In this document: positions 41,172-49,835 of the stretch, one piece after another | Numbering within the stretch: position 1 is the first letter of the stretch | Layout of the letters: every line of letters begins with the position of its first letter | Assembly (NCBI GenBank): GCA_016234535.1 | Contig: JACRBH010000116.1 | Span: 1 to 64,000, forward strand | DNA: 64,000 nt | Source of the DNA: Chloroflexota bacterium | GTDB lineage: Bacteria > Chloroflexota > Anaerolineae > Anaerolineales > Villigracilaceae | Direction: 5' to 3' | Translations under genes and position numbers: made by a program | Notes under the pieces: generated by a model | The model's database searches: none | Told to the model about the DNA's origin: nothing | Seen by the model: the letters and a program-made list of their open reading frames with translations, nothing else

Positions 41172-42611
41172 ATGAAAATTTTGCCGGATACTGGTTTGAC
41201 ATATGATGATGTGCTGCTCGTGCCCCAATATTCGGATGTGGACTCGCGGCGATTGATTTCGACCAAGGGTTGGCTCACGAAGAAGATCGCTTTACAGGTG
41301 CCGATCGTTTCCGCGAACATGGATGTGGTAACAGAGAGTGAAATGGCGATCACGATGGCGCGTGAGGGCGGCATTGGAATGATCCACCGTTTTTTAACGA
41401 TTGCCGAGCAGGCGCGCCACATTGACCGGGTCAAAAAGGCCGAGTCGTATATTGTAGACAAGCCTTTTACCATGACAGAAGCGCACACGGTCGGCGACTT
41501 AAAGCGTGTTGTGGACGAAACCGGCACCGGCGGGATTTTGATCCTCGACAAGGATGAGAAACTGGTCGGCATTGTCACCACGCGTGACCTGTTGTTCGAA
41601 GAGGATGACAATAAGCCTGTTACTGCGATCATGACTAAACCAGTGAAGAGCGCATCTCCGGGGGCAACGCTGAAGGATGCGGAGAGATTGCTGCATGAGT
41701 ATCGCGTTGAGAAATTGCCCCTGGTGGATAAAAACGGGAGAGTCGCCGGGCTTGTCACACTGAAAGATATTATGAAGATCACCCAATTCCCAAAGGCCAC
41801 CAAAGACTCGCGCGGACGATTGGCTGTGGGAGCCGCTGTGGGTGTGCGTGACAAGGAGATGCATCGCGTGGAAGCAGTGCTCACTGCGGGTGCGGACTGC
41901 ATTGTTGTGGATATAGCGCACGGCGACTCTCTACTCGAGATCGAAATGATAAAGAATATCCGCAAGCATTTCCCTGAGGCGCAGATCATCGGCGGCAATG
42001 TGGCAACTGCGGATGGCACGAAACGTCTCATTGACGCAGGCGCTGACTCGGTGAAGGTTGGTGTAGGGCCTGGGTCAATTTGTATTACGCGGATTGTTGC
42101 GGGTTCGGGTGTTCCTCAATTGACCGCAGTCATTGAATGCGCGAAGGCGGCAGAGTCTGCGGGCATCCCAATCATCGCGGACGGCGGCATCCGTCAGCCG
42201 GGTGACCTTGCCAAGGCCATTGCAGCGGGCGCGCAGACCGTTATGATTGGAAGCATGTTAGCAGGCACGGATGAAAGTCCCGGCCTCATCATGACCCGTA
42301 AAGGTCATCGTTACAAGGCATCGCGTGGAATGGCTTCACGTGAGGCAAATATCAATCGAAACAAACGCGAAGGCAATGACCTGACGCAAGAGGAAATCGA
42401 AGAATATGTAGCCGAAGGCGTGGAGGCGGCCGTCCCATATCGCGGACGCGCGCGCGAAGTGCTGACTCAATTGATTGGCGGCCTGCAATCAGGCATGAGT
42501 TACAGCGGCGCACATTCAATCGAAGACTTCCAACAGAAGGCGATCTTCACCCGCATGACGGGAGCAGGCTTGAGGGAGTCTGGTCCGCACGATGTGGAAG
42601 TGCTGACGTAA
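41172..42611 (+). CDS. guaB: Inosine-5'-monophosphate dehydrogenase
   Basis: A 479-residue TIM-barrel enzyme oxidising IMP to XMP, the committed step of GMP synthesis. N-terminus [15 protein letters not shown]. Two CBS domains are inserted at about 90-205 ([38 protein letters not shown]). The NAD/active-site loop is [20 protein letters not shown] with the catalytic Cys; the GG-phosphate motif is [20 protein letters not shown]; and the mobile flap is in [23 protein letters not shown] 41172 has AGAGGAG upstream. Its stop overlaps the DUF559 start by one base. Confidence 0.97.
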   Translation: MKILPDTGLTYDDVLLVPQYSDVDSRRLISTKGWLTKKIALQVPIVSANMDVVTESEMAITMAREGGIGMIHRFLTIAEQARHIDRVKKAESYIVDKPFTMTEAHTVGDLKRVVDETGTGGILILDKDEKLVGIVTTRDLLFEEDDNKPVTAIMTKPVKSASPGATLKDAERLLHEYRVEKLPLVDKNGRVAGLVTLKDIMKITQFPKATKDSRGRLAVGAAVGVRDKEMHRVEAVLTAGADCIVVDIAHGDSLLEIEMIKNIRKHFPEAQIIGGNVATADGTKRLIDAGADSVKVGVGPGSICITRIVAGSGVPQLTAVIECAKAAESAGIPIIADGGIRQPGDLAKAIAAGAQTVMIGSMLAGTDESPGLIMTRKGHRYKASRGMASREANINRNKREGNDLTQEEIEEYVAEGVEAAVPYRGRAREVLTQLIGGLQSGMSYSGAHSIEDFQQKAIFTRMTGAGLRESGPHDVEVLT

Positions 42612-43156
42612 TGAGTAACCCCATCCCCAGCCCTTCCCCGACGAGCGGGGAAGGGAGTCTCTCTCACAAAATGGGAGAAGGATTAGGGAAGAGGGCTTTT
42701 ATGAAAAACGATTTTCCTCGACTTATTATCCCGCCTGAGATTCAACGCAAGATGACAGAACTTGCGCGAGAATTCAGAAAAGCACCAACGCCAAGCGAGG
42801 CAATTCTTTGGCAGGCTCTGCGCGGCAGGAAATTGGATGGCACAAAGTTTCGCCGTCAACAACCTGTAGGATATTTTGTTGTAGATTTTTATAATTCAAC
42901 TTATCGTTTGGTGGTTGAAGTAGATGGTCCGATACATGATAATCAAGTTGATGCAGATCGCGCCAGACAGGAAATTCTTGAAGTATTAGGATTAAATGTG
43001 TTGCGGATAAAATCCGAAATCATCGAAAAGAATTTGTCTATTGCGCTTAATGATATACGTGTAAAAATAGAAGAACTTAGAATAAAGGCCAAACAGTTCC
43101 CCTCTCCCTTTATGGGAGAGGGGGTAGGGGAGAGGGAAATTGATTATGACGATTAA
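42611..43156 (+). CDS. DUF559 (Vsr-like) endonuclease-domain protein
   Basis: A 181-codon frame whose core (ATG 42701 onward) is a DUF559 domain. It reads MKNDFPRLIIPPEIQRKMTE, ARKAPTPSEAILWQ-like spacing (FRKAPTPSEAILWQALRGRK), LDGTKFRRQQPVGYFVVDFY and LVVEVDGPIHD. The last two carry the D...E-x-D/K core of a PD-(D/E)XK/Vsr-like nuclease fold. The first 30 codons are encoded by a CCCTTCCCC/GGGGAAGGG repeat and the last ~20 by a similar CCCCTCTCCC/GGGAGAGGGG repeat, so the true start may be 42701. DUF559 genes are often found scattered and mobile; the biological target is unknown. Confidence 0.85.
   Translation: MSNPIPSPSPTSGEGSLSHKMGEGLGKRAFMKNDFPRLIIPPEIQRKMTELAREFRKAPTPSEAILWQALRGRKLDGTKFRRQQPVGYFVVDFYNSTYRLVVEVDGPIHDNQVDADRARQEILEVLGLNVLRIKSEIIEKNLSIALNDIRVKIEELRIKAKQFPSPFMGEGVGEREIDYDD
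42615..42699. repeat. Repeat at the left edge of the DUF559 gene
   Basis: Hairpin CCCTTCCCCG (42631-42640) / CGGGGAAGGG (42646-42655), then a CTCTCTCACAAAATGGGAGA-type stretch. It belongs to the same word family as 43099-43140. Confidence 0.7.
43099..43140. repeat. Repeat at the right edge of the DUF559 gene
   Basis: CCCCTCTCCC (43099-43108) mirrors GGGAGAGGGG (43114-43123), followed by GTAGGGGAGAGGG. It encodes the last residues of the DUF559 frame. Confidence 0.75.
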
Positions 43157-43183
43157 CAAGTTAACCTATTTTCTGGAGGCAAC

Positions 43184-44521
43184 ATGAGCACGCAAGACAA
43201 CGCAACCTGGATCGAAAAAGATTACAAGCAGTTACACCCAACCTATCATCCGAAGTCACATGCCAATCCGTTGGTGATCGAGCGTGGCGAAGGTGTATGG
43301 CTGCATACTGCCGATGGTCGAAAAATTTTGGATGGCATGGCCGGGCTGTGGAACGTCAACGCCGGCTATGGCCGCGAGGAACTGGCGAAGGCCGCATATG
43401 ACCAGATGAAGGAACTCGCGTTCACTTCCAATTTCTCAGGCATGACGAATCTTCCGTCCATTCAACTGGCCGATAAGCTTGCGGGCTTTGCCTACGAAGG
43501 ATTGAATACTACATTCTTCACATCCGGCGGCTCCGAAGCAAATGACTCCGCATTCAAGACCGCGCGATATTTTTGGAAGCGCAAAGGTAAGCCGGGTAAA
43601 TATAAAGTGATTGCGCGCAACGGTGCATATCATGGCATCACTCTCGCGGCCACATTCGCAACCGGGCTTGAAAAATATAAAACCATGTTTGGCCCCGCAG
43701 TGGATGGATTTGTTCACATCCCCGCGCCAAATCCATATCGCTACGAAGGTGATGTCAAGCCGGGCGAGACTGTCGGCCAGGCGGCGGCACGCGCCTTGGA
43801 GGAAGCGATTCTGCGCGAAGGCCAGGATACTGTCGCAGCGTTCATCGCTGAACCTGTGATGGGCGTGGGCGGAGTGATCGTTCCGCCCGCTGACTATTTC
43901 CCTCTCGTGCGCGCGATCTGTGACAAGTATGAAGTGCTCTTCATCGCGGATGAGATCATCACCGGCTTTGGCCGGACGGGTGAGTGGTTTGCCCTTAAGC
44001 ATTGGAATGTCAAACCTGACATTTTGTGCTTCGCAAAAGCCATCACCAGCGGATACGCCCCATTGGGCGGGATGCAGATCTCAGATGCGATCCGCGAGAC
44101 AATGGAAACCGCTGCCGACACCGAGGCATGGATGACGGGCTATACATACTCAGGCCATGCAATGGCTTGCGCGGTTGGACTCAAGAACATCGAGATCATG
44201 GAACGCGAAGAGTATCCAAAGCGCGCACGTGAGATGGGCAAGCGTTTGTTTGACGGATTGAACTCCCTGAAAGAATTTCCCTTCGTCGGTGATGTGCGCG
44301 GACTTGGTCTGGTGTATGGAGTTGAGATCGTCTCGAATAAGGAAGCCAAAACCGCCGACCCCGCGACGACGACAAGGATATTCAAAGCTGCGCAGGAACA
44401 CGGCCTGCGGACTCGTCCGCTTGGAAGCACGCTCGCATTCTCGCCCCCGCTCTCCATCGCCGAAGATGAAGTGGATGAGATCATCAAACGCCTCGGCGCT
44501 GCGATGGATGGAATTAGGTAA
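43184..44521 (+). CDS. Class III PLP-dependent aminotransferase (omega-type)
   Basis: A 445-residue enzyme. Motifs: MAGLWNVNAGYGREELAKAA, TTFFTSGGSEANDSAFKTAR (phosphate loop), NGAYHGITLAA, FIADEIITGFGRTGEWFALK (Asp for PLP) and DILCFAKAITSGYAPLG (Schiff-base Lys). It resembles beta-alanine/omega-amino acid-pyruvate or putrescine aminotransferases; the exact amine donor cannot be read off. SD TGGAGG precedes the ATG. It follows the DUF559 gene by 27 bp and precedes an inverted repeat, so it is probably its own transcript or the tail of the guaB transcript. Confidence 0.9.
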   Translation: MSTQDNATWIEKDYKQLHPTYHPKSHANPLVIERGEGVWLHTADGRKILDGMAGLWNVNAGYGREELAKAAYDQMKELAFTSNFSGMTNLPSIQLADKLAGFAYEGLNTTFFTSGGSEANDSAFKTARYFWKRKGKPGKYKVIARNGAYHGITLAATFATGLEKYKTMFGPAVDGFVHIPAPNPYRYEGDVKPGETVGQAAARALEEAILREGQDTVAAFIAEPVMGVGGVIVPPADYFPLVRAICDKYEVLFIADEIITGFGRTGEWFALKHWNVKPDILCFAKAITSGYAPLGGMQISDAIRETMETAADTEAWMTGYTYSGHAMACAVGLKNIEIMEREEYPKRAREMGKRLFDGLNSLKEFPFVGDVRGLGLVYGVEIVSNKEAKTADPATTTRIFKAAQEHGLRTRPLGSTLAFSPPLSIAEDEVDEIIKRLGAAMDGIR

Positions 44522-44523
44522 AT

Positions 44524-44574
44524 GGTAATTGGAGATTAGTAAATGGTAATTCCAATTACTAATCTCCAATTACC
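44524..44574. repeat. Perfect 19-bp-arm inverted repeat before moeA
   Basis: GGTAATTGGAGATTAGTAA (44524-44542) is exactly mirrored by TTACTAATCTCCAATTACC (44556-44574). It is a hairpin without T-run, followed by CGCAAATCGTAAAT words. Confidence 0.85.
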
Positions 44575-44611
44575 GTAATCGCAAATCGTAAATCCAAAAT
44601 CGTAAATAACC

Positions 44612-46681
44612 ATGTCTGTCTACCTTCACGATATTCCCCTTTCTCAAGCGCAGGCACGTTTGCGCGAAGCCTTGCAGGAGGCCGGTCTATGGCGTGTGCT
44701 CGGCGTTGAATCGATTCTGCTCGATGAAAACGCGCTTGGACGGGTAACTGCCGAGCCGATCTGGGCGACTGTCTCTTCGCCGCATTATCACGCCTCCGCG
44801 ATGGATGGGTTTGCTGTCATCGCGGAAAGTACAAGCGGAGCACAGCCTTCATCTCCCATTCAGTTATCATTGAGTAGTGAGCAGTTGTCAGTAAGAACAC
44901 AATATGTAGACACTGGCGACCCATTACCAGGCTGGGCGAATGCTGTCATCCCGATTGAGAATGTCGAATCGCTCGATGAAGACGGACGAATATCGTCCAC
45001 TGTCCGCGGTCCATCGTCCATCCGCATTCGCGCCGCAGTTGCCCCGTGGAGTCATGTCCGCCCGTTGGGGGAGGATATTGTCGCCACACAGTTGGTCTTG
45101 CCAACGGGTCACACCCTGCGCCCCGCGGACTTGGGCGCCATTGCCGCCTCTGGTCATCAGAAAATAAAAGTAGCGCGCAGACCTAAAGTTGCGATTCTGC
45201 CAACTGGCACTGAACTCGTCCCGATTGGAAGCAAACTTAAGTCTGGAGATATTCTCGAATACAACTCACTGGTGATGGCGGCCCAAATTAAAGCGATGGG
45301 CGGCGAGCCGACGCGTTATCCCATTACAAAGGATGATTTTGATTTAATTTGCGAGCGTGTTCTGGAAGCCGCGCAGACGCACGACCTTGTTTTGCTCAAC
45401 GCAGGCTCATCCGCTGGCGCAGAAGATTTTTCTGCAACAGTAGTTGAAAAATTAGGCCAACTACTCGTTCATGGAGTTGCCGTCCGCCCGGGTCACCCGG
45501 TAATCCTTGGCGTCATTGCGAGGAGCGCTCTTGTTCTTCGCGACGAAGAAATCTCCAACGATGAGGAGATTGCTCACCTGCACTGGCGTGCGGCGCAAGT
45601 GTCGGGCGAAGAACGCCCTCGCAATGACGTAATCCCAATCGTTGGTGTCCCCGGCTATCCAGTTTCCGCTGCGCTTACAGTTGACATCTTCGTCGAGTCC
45701 GTCATCGCCAAATGGCTGGGACGAAGGCCGAATGAACTTCCGGTTGAAACAGCCACACTCACGCGCAAGATCGTTTCTCCTGCGGGTGATGATGATTTCG
45801 TGCGAGTTGCTGTGGGTAAAGTTGGAGAGAAACTTCTCGCCGCGCCTTTATCACGCGGAGCAGGTGTTATCACCTCTTTGGTGCAAGCCGATGGACTTGC
45901 TTTAATTCCAAGCGGTGTGCAGGGATATGAAGCAGGCGAGCAGGTGAAAGTTCATTTGTATCGAAGCAGAGCCGAAATTGAAAGAACGATTTTCTGTATC
46001 GGTTCGCATGATCTCACGCTTGATTTGCTTGCTCAATTTCTTGCCGAACATGATCGCCGCTTTGCTTCTGCGAACGTCGGCTCGCAAGGCGGGCTTATCG
46101 CGCTTCGACGTGGCGAGGCGCATCTTGCTGGCTCGCATCTGCTCGACCCCGCGACGGGCGAATATAATATTTCATATATTCGTCAGTATATGCCGAATAT
46201 TCCCGTTAAAGTTGTTTCGTTGGTTGGGCGTGACCAGGGGCTTTTGGTTAAGAAGGGAAACCCAAAGGGAGTCAAAGCTTTGGGAGACCTCAGCAAGCCG
46301 CAGGTCCAGTTTATGAACCGACAGCGCGGAGCAGGCACGCGCGTCCTCTTGGATTATCATCTCAATGCGATGGCAATGTCCGCTGATTCCATCTTAGGCT
46401 ATACTCAGGAAGAGTTTACGCATCTTGGGGTCGCCGCCGCAATTGCATCAGGCCGCGCAGATTGCGGGCTTGGAATTGCCGCCGCTGCACAAGCGTTGGA
46501 TTTGGATTTTGTCCCGCTCTTTCAGGAACGCTATGACCTGGTGATTCCAAAAGTTTTTGCGGATGATAAATTGCTTGCGCCTCTCTTCGACCTGATGACT
46601 GATTCAGCATTTCGAGAGGCGGTATCCCAGCTGATGGGTTATGACGTGTCCGTGATGGGCACGATAATTTTGGAGGACTGA
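44612..46681 (+). CDS. moeA: MoeA molybdopterin molybdotransferase fused to a PBP-like domain
   Basis: A 689-residue fusion. Residues about 1-440 are MoeA: SPHYHASAMDGFAVIAEST, YVDTGDPLPGWANAVIPIEN, VRPLGEDI, VAILPTGTELVPIGSKLKSG, NAGSSAGAEDFS and GVPGYPVSAALTVDIF. Residues about 460-689 are a periplasmic-binding-protein-like domain (ALRRGEAHLAGSHLLDPATG, YNISYIRQYMPNIPVKVV, NRQRGAGTRVLLDYHLN), as in archaeal and some bacterial MoeA proteins that sense or deliver oxyanions. It inserts molybdate into adenylylated molybdopterin and would supply FdhA. About 40 residues between ILGVI and VGVPGYP are encoded by a family-1 palindromic repeat; two smaller repeat-like stretches lie at 44861-44891 and 44994-45020. 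Confidence 0.93.
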   Translation: MSVYLHDIPLSQAQARLREALQEAGLWRVLGVESILLDENALGRVTAEPIWATVSSPHYHASAMDGFAVIAESTSGAQPSSPIQLSLSSEQLSVRTQYVDTGDPLPGWANAVIPIENVESLDEDGRISSTVRGPSSIRIRAAVAPWSHVRPLGEDIVATQLVLPTGHTLRPADLGAIAASGHQKIKVARRPKVAILPTGTELVPIGSKLKSGDILEYNSLVMAAQIKAMGGEPTRYPITKDDFDLICERVLEAAQTHDLVLLNAGSSAGAEDFSATVVEKLGQLLVHGVAVRPGHPVILGVIARSALVLRDEEISNDEEIAHLHWRAAQVSGEERPRNDVIPIVGVPGYPVSAALTVDIFVESVIAKWLGRRPNELPVETATLTRKIVSPAGDDDFVRVAVGKVGEKLLAAPLSRGAGVITSLVQADGLALIPSGVQGYEAGEQVKVHLYRSRAEIERTIFCIGSHDLTLDLLAQFLAEHDRRFASANVGSQGGLIALRRGEAHLAGSHLLDPATGEYNISYIRQYMPNIPVKVVSLVGRDQGLLVKKGNPKGVKALGDLSKPQVQFMNRQRGAGTRVLLDYHLNAMAMSADSILGYTQEEFTHLGVAAAIASGRADCGLGIAAAAQALDLDFVPLFQERYDLVIPKVFADDKLLAPLFDLMTDSAFREAVSQLMGYDVSVMGTIILED
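45511..45629. repeat. Family-1 palindromic repeat, copy F, inside the moeA frame
   Basis: It is bounded by CGTCATTGCGAGG (45511 on) and CCTCGCAATGACG (to 45629). It contains GAAATCTCC / GGAGATTGCT and CACCTGCACTGGCGTGCGGC. The moeA frame passes through without a stop, adding about 40 residues (including RSALVLRDEEISNDEEIAHL). TAATCC occurs on both sides (45501 and 45631). Confidence 0.9.
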
Positions 46682-46682
46682 C

Positions 46683-47051
46683 ATGGAAGACGGATTGATC
46701 ATTGACGATAATCGCAACACCGCCGACGCGCTGCAGCAAATGTTGGACTTGTTGGATCTGCCCGCGCGTGTTGCTTATGGCTCCAGCGCAGCGATCGCTG
46801 TATTGGGCAGCATTGTCCCGCGCTTCGTGTGTCTTGACATAAACATGCCCGGCGTGGACGGGACCGAAGTGCTCGCCTTTATCCGCCGCGACCCGCGCTT
46901 GCGGAAAGTTCCCGTCATCGTGATCACATCAGATGACCAGCCCGAAACCCGTCAACAAGTTATGAAGGGCGGCGCGCAAGCCATGTTGATCAAACCCGCC
47001 ACGATTGATGCGCTTGAAGAGGCGTTGAAAAAAGCTGGGATTGTAAAATAA
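46683..47051 (+). CDS. Single-domain response regulator
   Basis: A 122-residue CheY-like receiver without an output domain. Acidic pocket DGLIIDDNRN, phospho-acceptor Asp in FVCLDINMPGVDG (near residue 56), Thr/Ser in VIVITSDD, Lys in MLIKPAT. It starts one base after the moeA stop, so it is probably co-transcribed. No kinase is adjacent; the nearest is the hybrid kinase at 9085. Confidence 0.9.
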   Translation: MEDGLIIDDNRNTADALQQMLDLLDLPARVAYGSSAAIAVLGSIVPRFVCLDINMPGVDGTEVLAFIRRDPRLRKVPVIVITSDDQPETRQQVMKGGAQAMLIKPATIDALEEALKKAGIVK

Positions 47052-47063
47052 AAAGTTTAGCTT

Positions 47064-47121
47064 CCTCCCCCATTGTCGCTCTTGCTCTTCGACAATGGGG
47101 GAGGTGCCCGCGATAGCGGGC
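47064..47121. repeat. Hairpin repeats between response regulator and lipoprotein
   Basis: CCTCCCCCATTGTCG mirrors CGACAATGGGGGAGG (47064-47104), followed by GCCCGCGATAGCGGGC (47106-47121). It lies between convergent genes; a terminator role is possible. Confidence 0.7.
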
Positions 47122-47129
47122 GGAGGGGG

Positions 47130-48032
47130 TCACGGTGCAGGCCAGGGGATATCTACCGGCAGTGAATACCCATGTTTTTCAACCGTATAAAGTTGACCAT
47201 ATGAAGGTGCGGCGCAGCCCTTTTCATCCTTAACCGTGTAGCTCGTGGTGAATTGATCGGGGTAGGAAAATGTCCGCCAAATCAAATAAGTATTCTGGCA
47301 AACAAATGCTTCAATAAAATAACCGCGATCCTTGTCGGTGGTCATCACCATTTGATCCCAACTGATGGTCACTTCATCGCCATTACGTACCGCGGATACA
47401 TTGTGCGGCGGGCCGTATTGATTACTGCCAATGGATTGCAAGTCGGGGATGATCTTGTTGAGATTGCTAATGTCACCGACCACATCCACCACCGAAGGCG
47501 CGACCCAGCAGAAGTAGTCGAGCTTGTCGAATTTGATGCGAAGCCAGTTGCTGTACACCGCTCTTTCGCGCACCGTACCAGCATCGCCGACAGCCAGATC
47601 TGCGGCATGAAGATATGCAACGGCAGGTCCATAACGGCAATGCGCCTGTTTGTTGACAGTTACACTTGGAAAGGCAAATGTCGGCGTGGCTGTGATCGTT
47701 GGGGTTACTGTAATCGTAGGTGTGAATGTAACTGTTGGTGTGAGCGTGAAGGTGGGGGTGGACGTTAGGGTCGGCGTCTTTGTCCATGATGCGGCTGTAG
47801 CTGTAATGGATGTGGCTGTTAAAGTTGCCTGTTCTTCCGGCGAAGGTCCGCAGGCGGTGAGGATGAATAGCGCGATCAATAAAGTGATGAAACTATGTCG
47901 TTGCGAGGGCGATTTTGGTCTTTGCCCGAAGCAGCCTCCTCTTACATGGGGAAATTTATTAACAGGAGGTTGCTTCGCCGCCGAAAGAGCATCGGCGACT
48001 CGCAACGACATGTGTAGTGAGGGCTGTTTCAT
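47130..48032 (-). CDS. Lipoprotein with Thr/Pro linker and SH3-like domain; signal peptide split by a repeat
   Basis: The frame starts MKQPSLH, then 39 codons that are entirely a family-1 repeat, then SFITLLIALFILTACG. Without the repeat the N-terminus would be a clean lipoprotein signal with a lipobox ending TAC. The start is supported by the 4-base ATGA overlap with the upstream gene. The mature part has a Thr/Pro linker (TPTFTLTPTVTFTPTITV), a bacterial SH3-like domain (AHCRYGPAVAYLHAADLAVG) and a C-terminal region of beta strands (VSAVRNGDEVTISW) resembling Fn3. SH3-like lipoproteins usually bind cell-wall or surface ligands. With the insert, export may fail or an internal start may be used. 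Confidence 0.75.
   Translation of the reverse strand: MKQPSLHMSLRVADALSAAKQPPVNKFPHVRGGCFGQRPKSPSQRHSFITLLIALFILTACGPSPEEQATLTATSITATAASWTKTPTLTSTPTFTLTPTVTFTPTITVTPTITATPTFAFPSVTVNKQAHCRYGPAVAYLHAADLAVGDAGTVRERAVYSNWLRIKFDKLDYFCWVAPSVVDVVGDISNLNKIIPDLQSIGSNQYGPPHNVSAVRNGDEVTISWDQMVMTTDKDRGYFIEAFVCQNTYLIWRTFSYPDQFTTSYTVKDEKGCAAPSYGQLYTVEKHGYSLPVDIPWPAP
47895..48011. repeat. Family-1 palindromic repeat, copy G, inside a lipoprotein signal sequence
   Basis: 117 nt (39 codons) bounded by ATGTCGTTGCGAG and CTCGCAACGACAT (plus-strand reading), with AAGCAGCCTCCTC / GAGGTTGCTTC-like inner pair. The frame is kept. Confidence 0.9.
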
Positions 48033-49066
48033 TTGAATTCCTCCAATAAAGTGACAATGTTTTCGCCGAGCGCTTCATTGGCGTAACCGCCTTCCATGAT
48101 GATGACAGATGGAAGATTCAACGCGGCGATTCGTTTTCCGATTTCCGCAAATCCATTGCGCGTCACTTTGAATTTGCCGAGCGGATCGCCGTCGAAAGTA
48201 TCCATGCCTGCGGAGACGGCGAGATATTTTGGCGCAAATATTTTTATCATGGTCAAGGCTTCTTCCAGCGCAGACAAATAATGCGCGTCATCTGTGCCGG
48301 CGGGCAGAGGAAAATTGCGGTGAAAGCCAATTCCCGCGCCCGCGCCAGTCTCATCTGCGAAGCCGATGTAGTGTGGATATTCAAAGTCGGGGTCGCCGTG
48401 AATCGAAATGGTCAACACATCATTACGCTCGTAGAAAATATCCTGCGTGCCGTTGCCGGCGTGATAGTCAATATCAAGAACAGCAACTTTTCCTTTTGAA
48501 GAAAGCCAGTTCGCGGCGACAGATGCGTTATTGATGAAACAATATCCAGCCGCGTAATCTTTGCCTGCGTGATGTCCGGGCGGGCGACAAAGGGCAAAGG
48601 CGGGATGTTGAGTGCGGAATGCAGTGTCTGCGGCGGAGAGAGCGCAATTGGCAGAGGCAAGCGCGGCGGCGTAAGTCGCTTCCACGATGCAGGCGGATAA
48701 GTCCATCATGTAGTAACCTGCTTTGCCGAGCAATGTGCCTGGCACTCGCGGCGTGCGTCTCAATGCAAACGTTGCAGGCAGGAAGGCATGTGTCTCAGGC
48801 GAGGCGGCTGCATCAGAATCAGAATCCAGCCACTCGGTCCATGCTGATGCGAGGAAGGTGATGTAATTCTTATCGTGTACAGCGTAAATCGGGTCGAGTC
48901 CAAAATCCAATGGCTCGACAAATTCAATCCAATCCCTTTTATTGAGCGCAGATAAAATCCTGTCCATGCGGTCTGGGTTTTCAAGATAAGGCACACGCTT
49001 GCCGCCATCGAAAACCTCGAAAGGCGGATAATGTTTGCGATGCGCGTCGGAGTAAAATGTTTTCAT
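48029..49066 (-). CDS. Histone deacetylase family (acetylpolyamine amidohydrolase-like)
   Basis: A 345-residue zinc amidohydrolase. Motifs: ALCRPPGHHAGKDYAAGYCF (tandem His), VAVLDIDYHAGNGTQDIFYE (Zn Asp and His), DPDFEYPHYIGF, AVSAGMDTFDGDPLGKF (Zn Asp) and IIMEGGYANEALGENI. Bacterial members deacetylate polyamines or other small amides, not histones. The class III aminotransferase at 43184 could belong to the same polyamine breakdown, though this is not proven. A TAAAAT hexamer 9 nt before the ATG suggests a leaderless mRNA. Its stop overlaps the lipoprotein start by 4 bases. Confidence 0.92.
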   Translation of the reverse strand: MKTFYSDAHRKHYPPFEVFDGGKRVPYLENPDRMDRILSALNKRDWIEFVEPLDFGLDPIYAVHDKNYITFLASAWTEWLDSDSDAAASPETHAFLPATFALRRTPRVPGTLLGKAGYYMMDLSACIVEATYAAALASANCALSAADTAFRTQHPAFALCRPPGHHAGKDYAAGYCFINNASVAANWLSSKGKVAVLDIDYHAGNGTQDIFYERNDVLTISIHGDPDFEYPHYIGFADETGAGAGIGFHRNFPLPAGTDDAHYLSALEEALTMIKIFAPKYLAVSAGMDTFDGDPLGKFKVTRNGFAEIGKRIAALNLPSVIIMEGGYANEALGENIVTLLEEFK

Positions 49067-49111
49067 AGTAAGATAATTTTACCCGCAAGCGTCAGTGCGG
49101 ACGGAGGAACG

Positions 49112-49672
49112 ATGGAATTATTCGAAGCGATCAAAACAAGATATTCTGCAAAGATTGTCAAGGGCGATGTCGTGCCGCGTGACATGATCGAAAAGATATT
49201 GGATGCGGGCAATGCCGCGCCAAATCATTTCAAAGTAAGGCCGTGGCGATTTTTTGTGTTGACTGGAAATGCGCGCAATAAACTTGGGGATGTAATGGCC
49301 GCTTCACAACATGACCGTTTGCCTGATCTGCCGCAAGAAGGTTTGGACAAAACCCGGGCATTGCCGCTCCGCGCTCCCGTCATCATTGCCGTTGGCGTAG
49401 ATCAACCCGTTGAAACGAAAGTGATCGAGATGGAAAACTTCTCTGCGGTATCTGCCGCGTGTCAAAATATTTTATTGGCCGCTCATGCGCTGGGGCTCGG
49501 CGCGATCTGGCGCACCGGCGAGTGGGTGCGTGATGCAAAGGTAAAGGAATTTTTTGGCTTATCGGAAGATCAACTTATGGCAGGGTTTATCTATGTTGGA
49601 TATCCGGAGATTATAGGCGAACCATTGGTGAGGCCGTCAGTTGAAGATAGAACAGTTTGGATGGAAAAGTAG
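49112..49672 (+). CDS. Nitroreductase family protein
   Basis: A 186-residue FMN-dependent oxidoreductase of the YdjA/nitroreductase fold. N-terminal FMN motif IKTRYSAKIVKGD (R-x-S type), NAAPNHFKVRPWRFFVLTG, then LLAAHALGLGAIWRTGEW and GFIYVGYPEIIGEP near the end. ATG 49112 is chosen because GGAGG precedes it by 5 nt; the longer frame overlaps the divergent HDAC gene. The substrate is unknown. Confidence 0.9.
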   Translation: MELFEAIKTRYSAKIVKGDVVPRDMIEKILDAGNAAPNHFKVRPWRFFVLTGNARNKLGDVMAASQHDRLPDLPQEGLDKTRALPLRAPVIIAVGVDQPVETKVIEMENFSAVSAACQNILLAAHALGLGAIWRTGEWVRDAKVKEFFGLSEDQLMAGFIYVGYPEIIGEPLVRPSVEDRTVWMEK

Positions 49673-49675
49673 GCA

Positions 49676-49828
49676 GGTAAACAAGCACACATGTTTACTT
49701 GTTTACCTGTTTCAGTAAATCATGAATTTGCTCCGGAGCGCGGACTTCAGTCCGCTTTGCCTCTGTAAAATTGCAGACTAAAGTCCGCATTCCGCTCAAT
49801 CTGCGATTTACTTGTTTACCTGTATCCT
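49676..49828. repeat. Nested inverted repeats between nitroreductase and GDPD genes
   Basis: Outer words CAGGTAAACAAG and CTTGTTTACCTG recur at both ends. Inside, GCGCGGACTTCAGTCCGC (49738-49755) pairs with GACTAAAGTCCGCATTCCGC (49776-49795), the same family as 34978-35034. No gene is present. Confidence 0.7.
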
Positions 49829-49835
49829 TTCTTCG

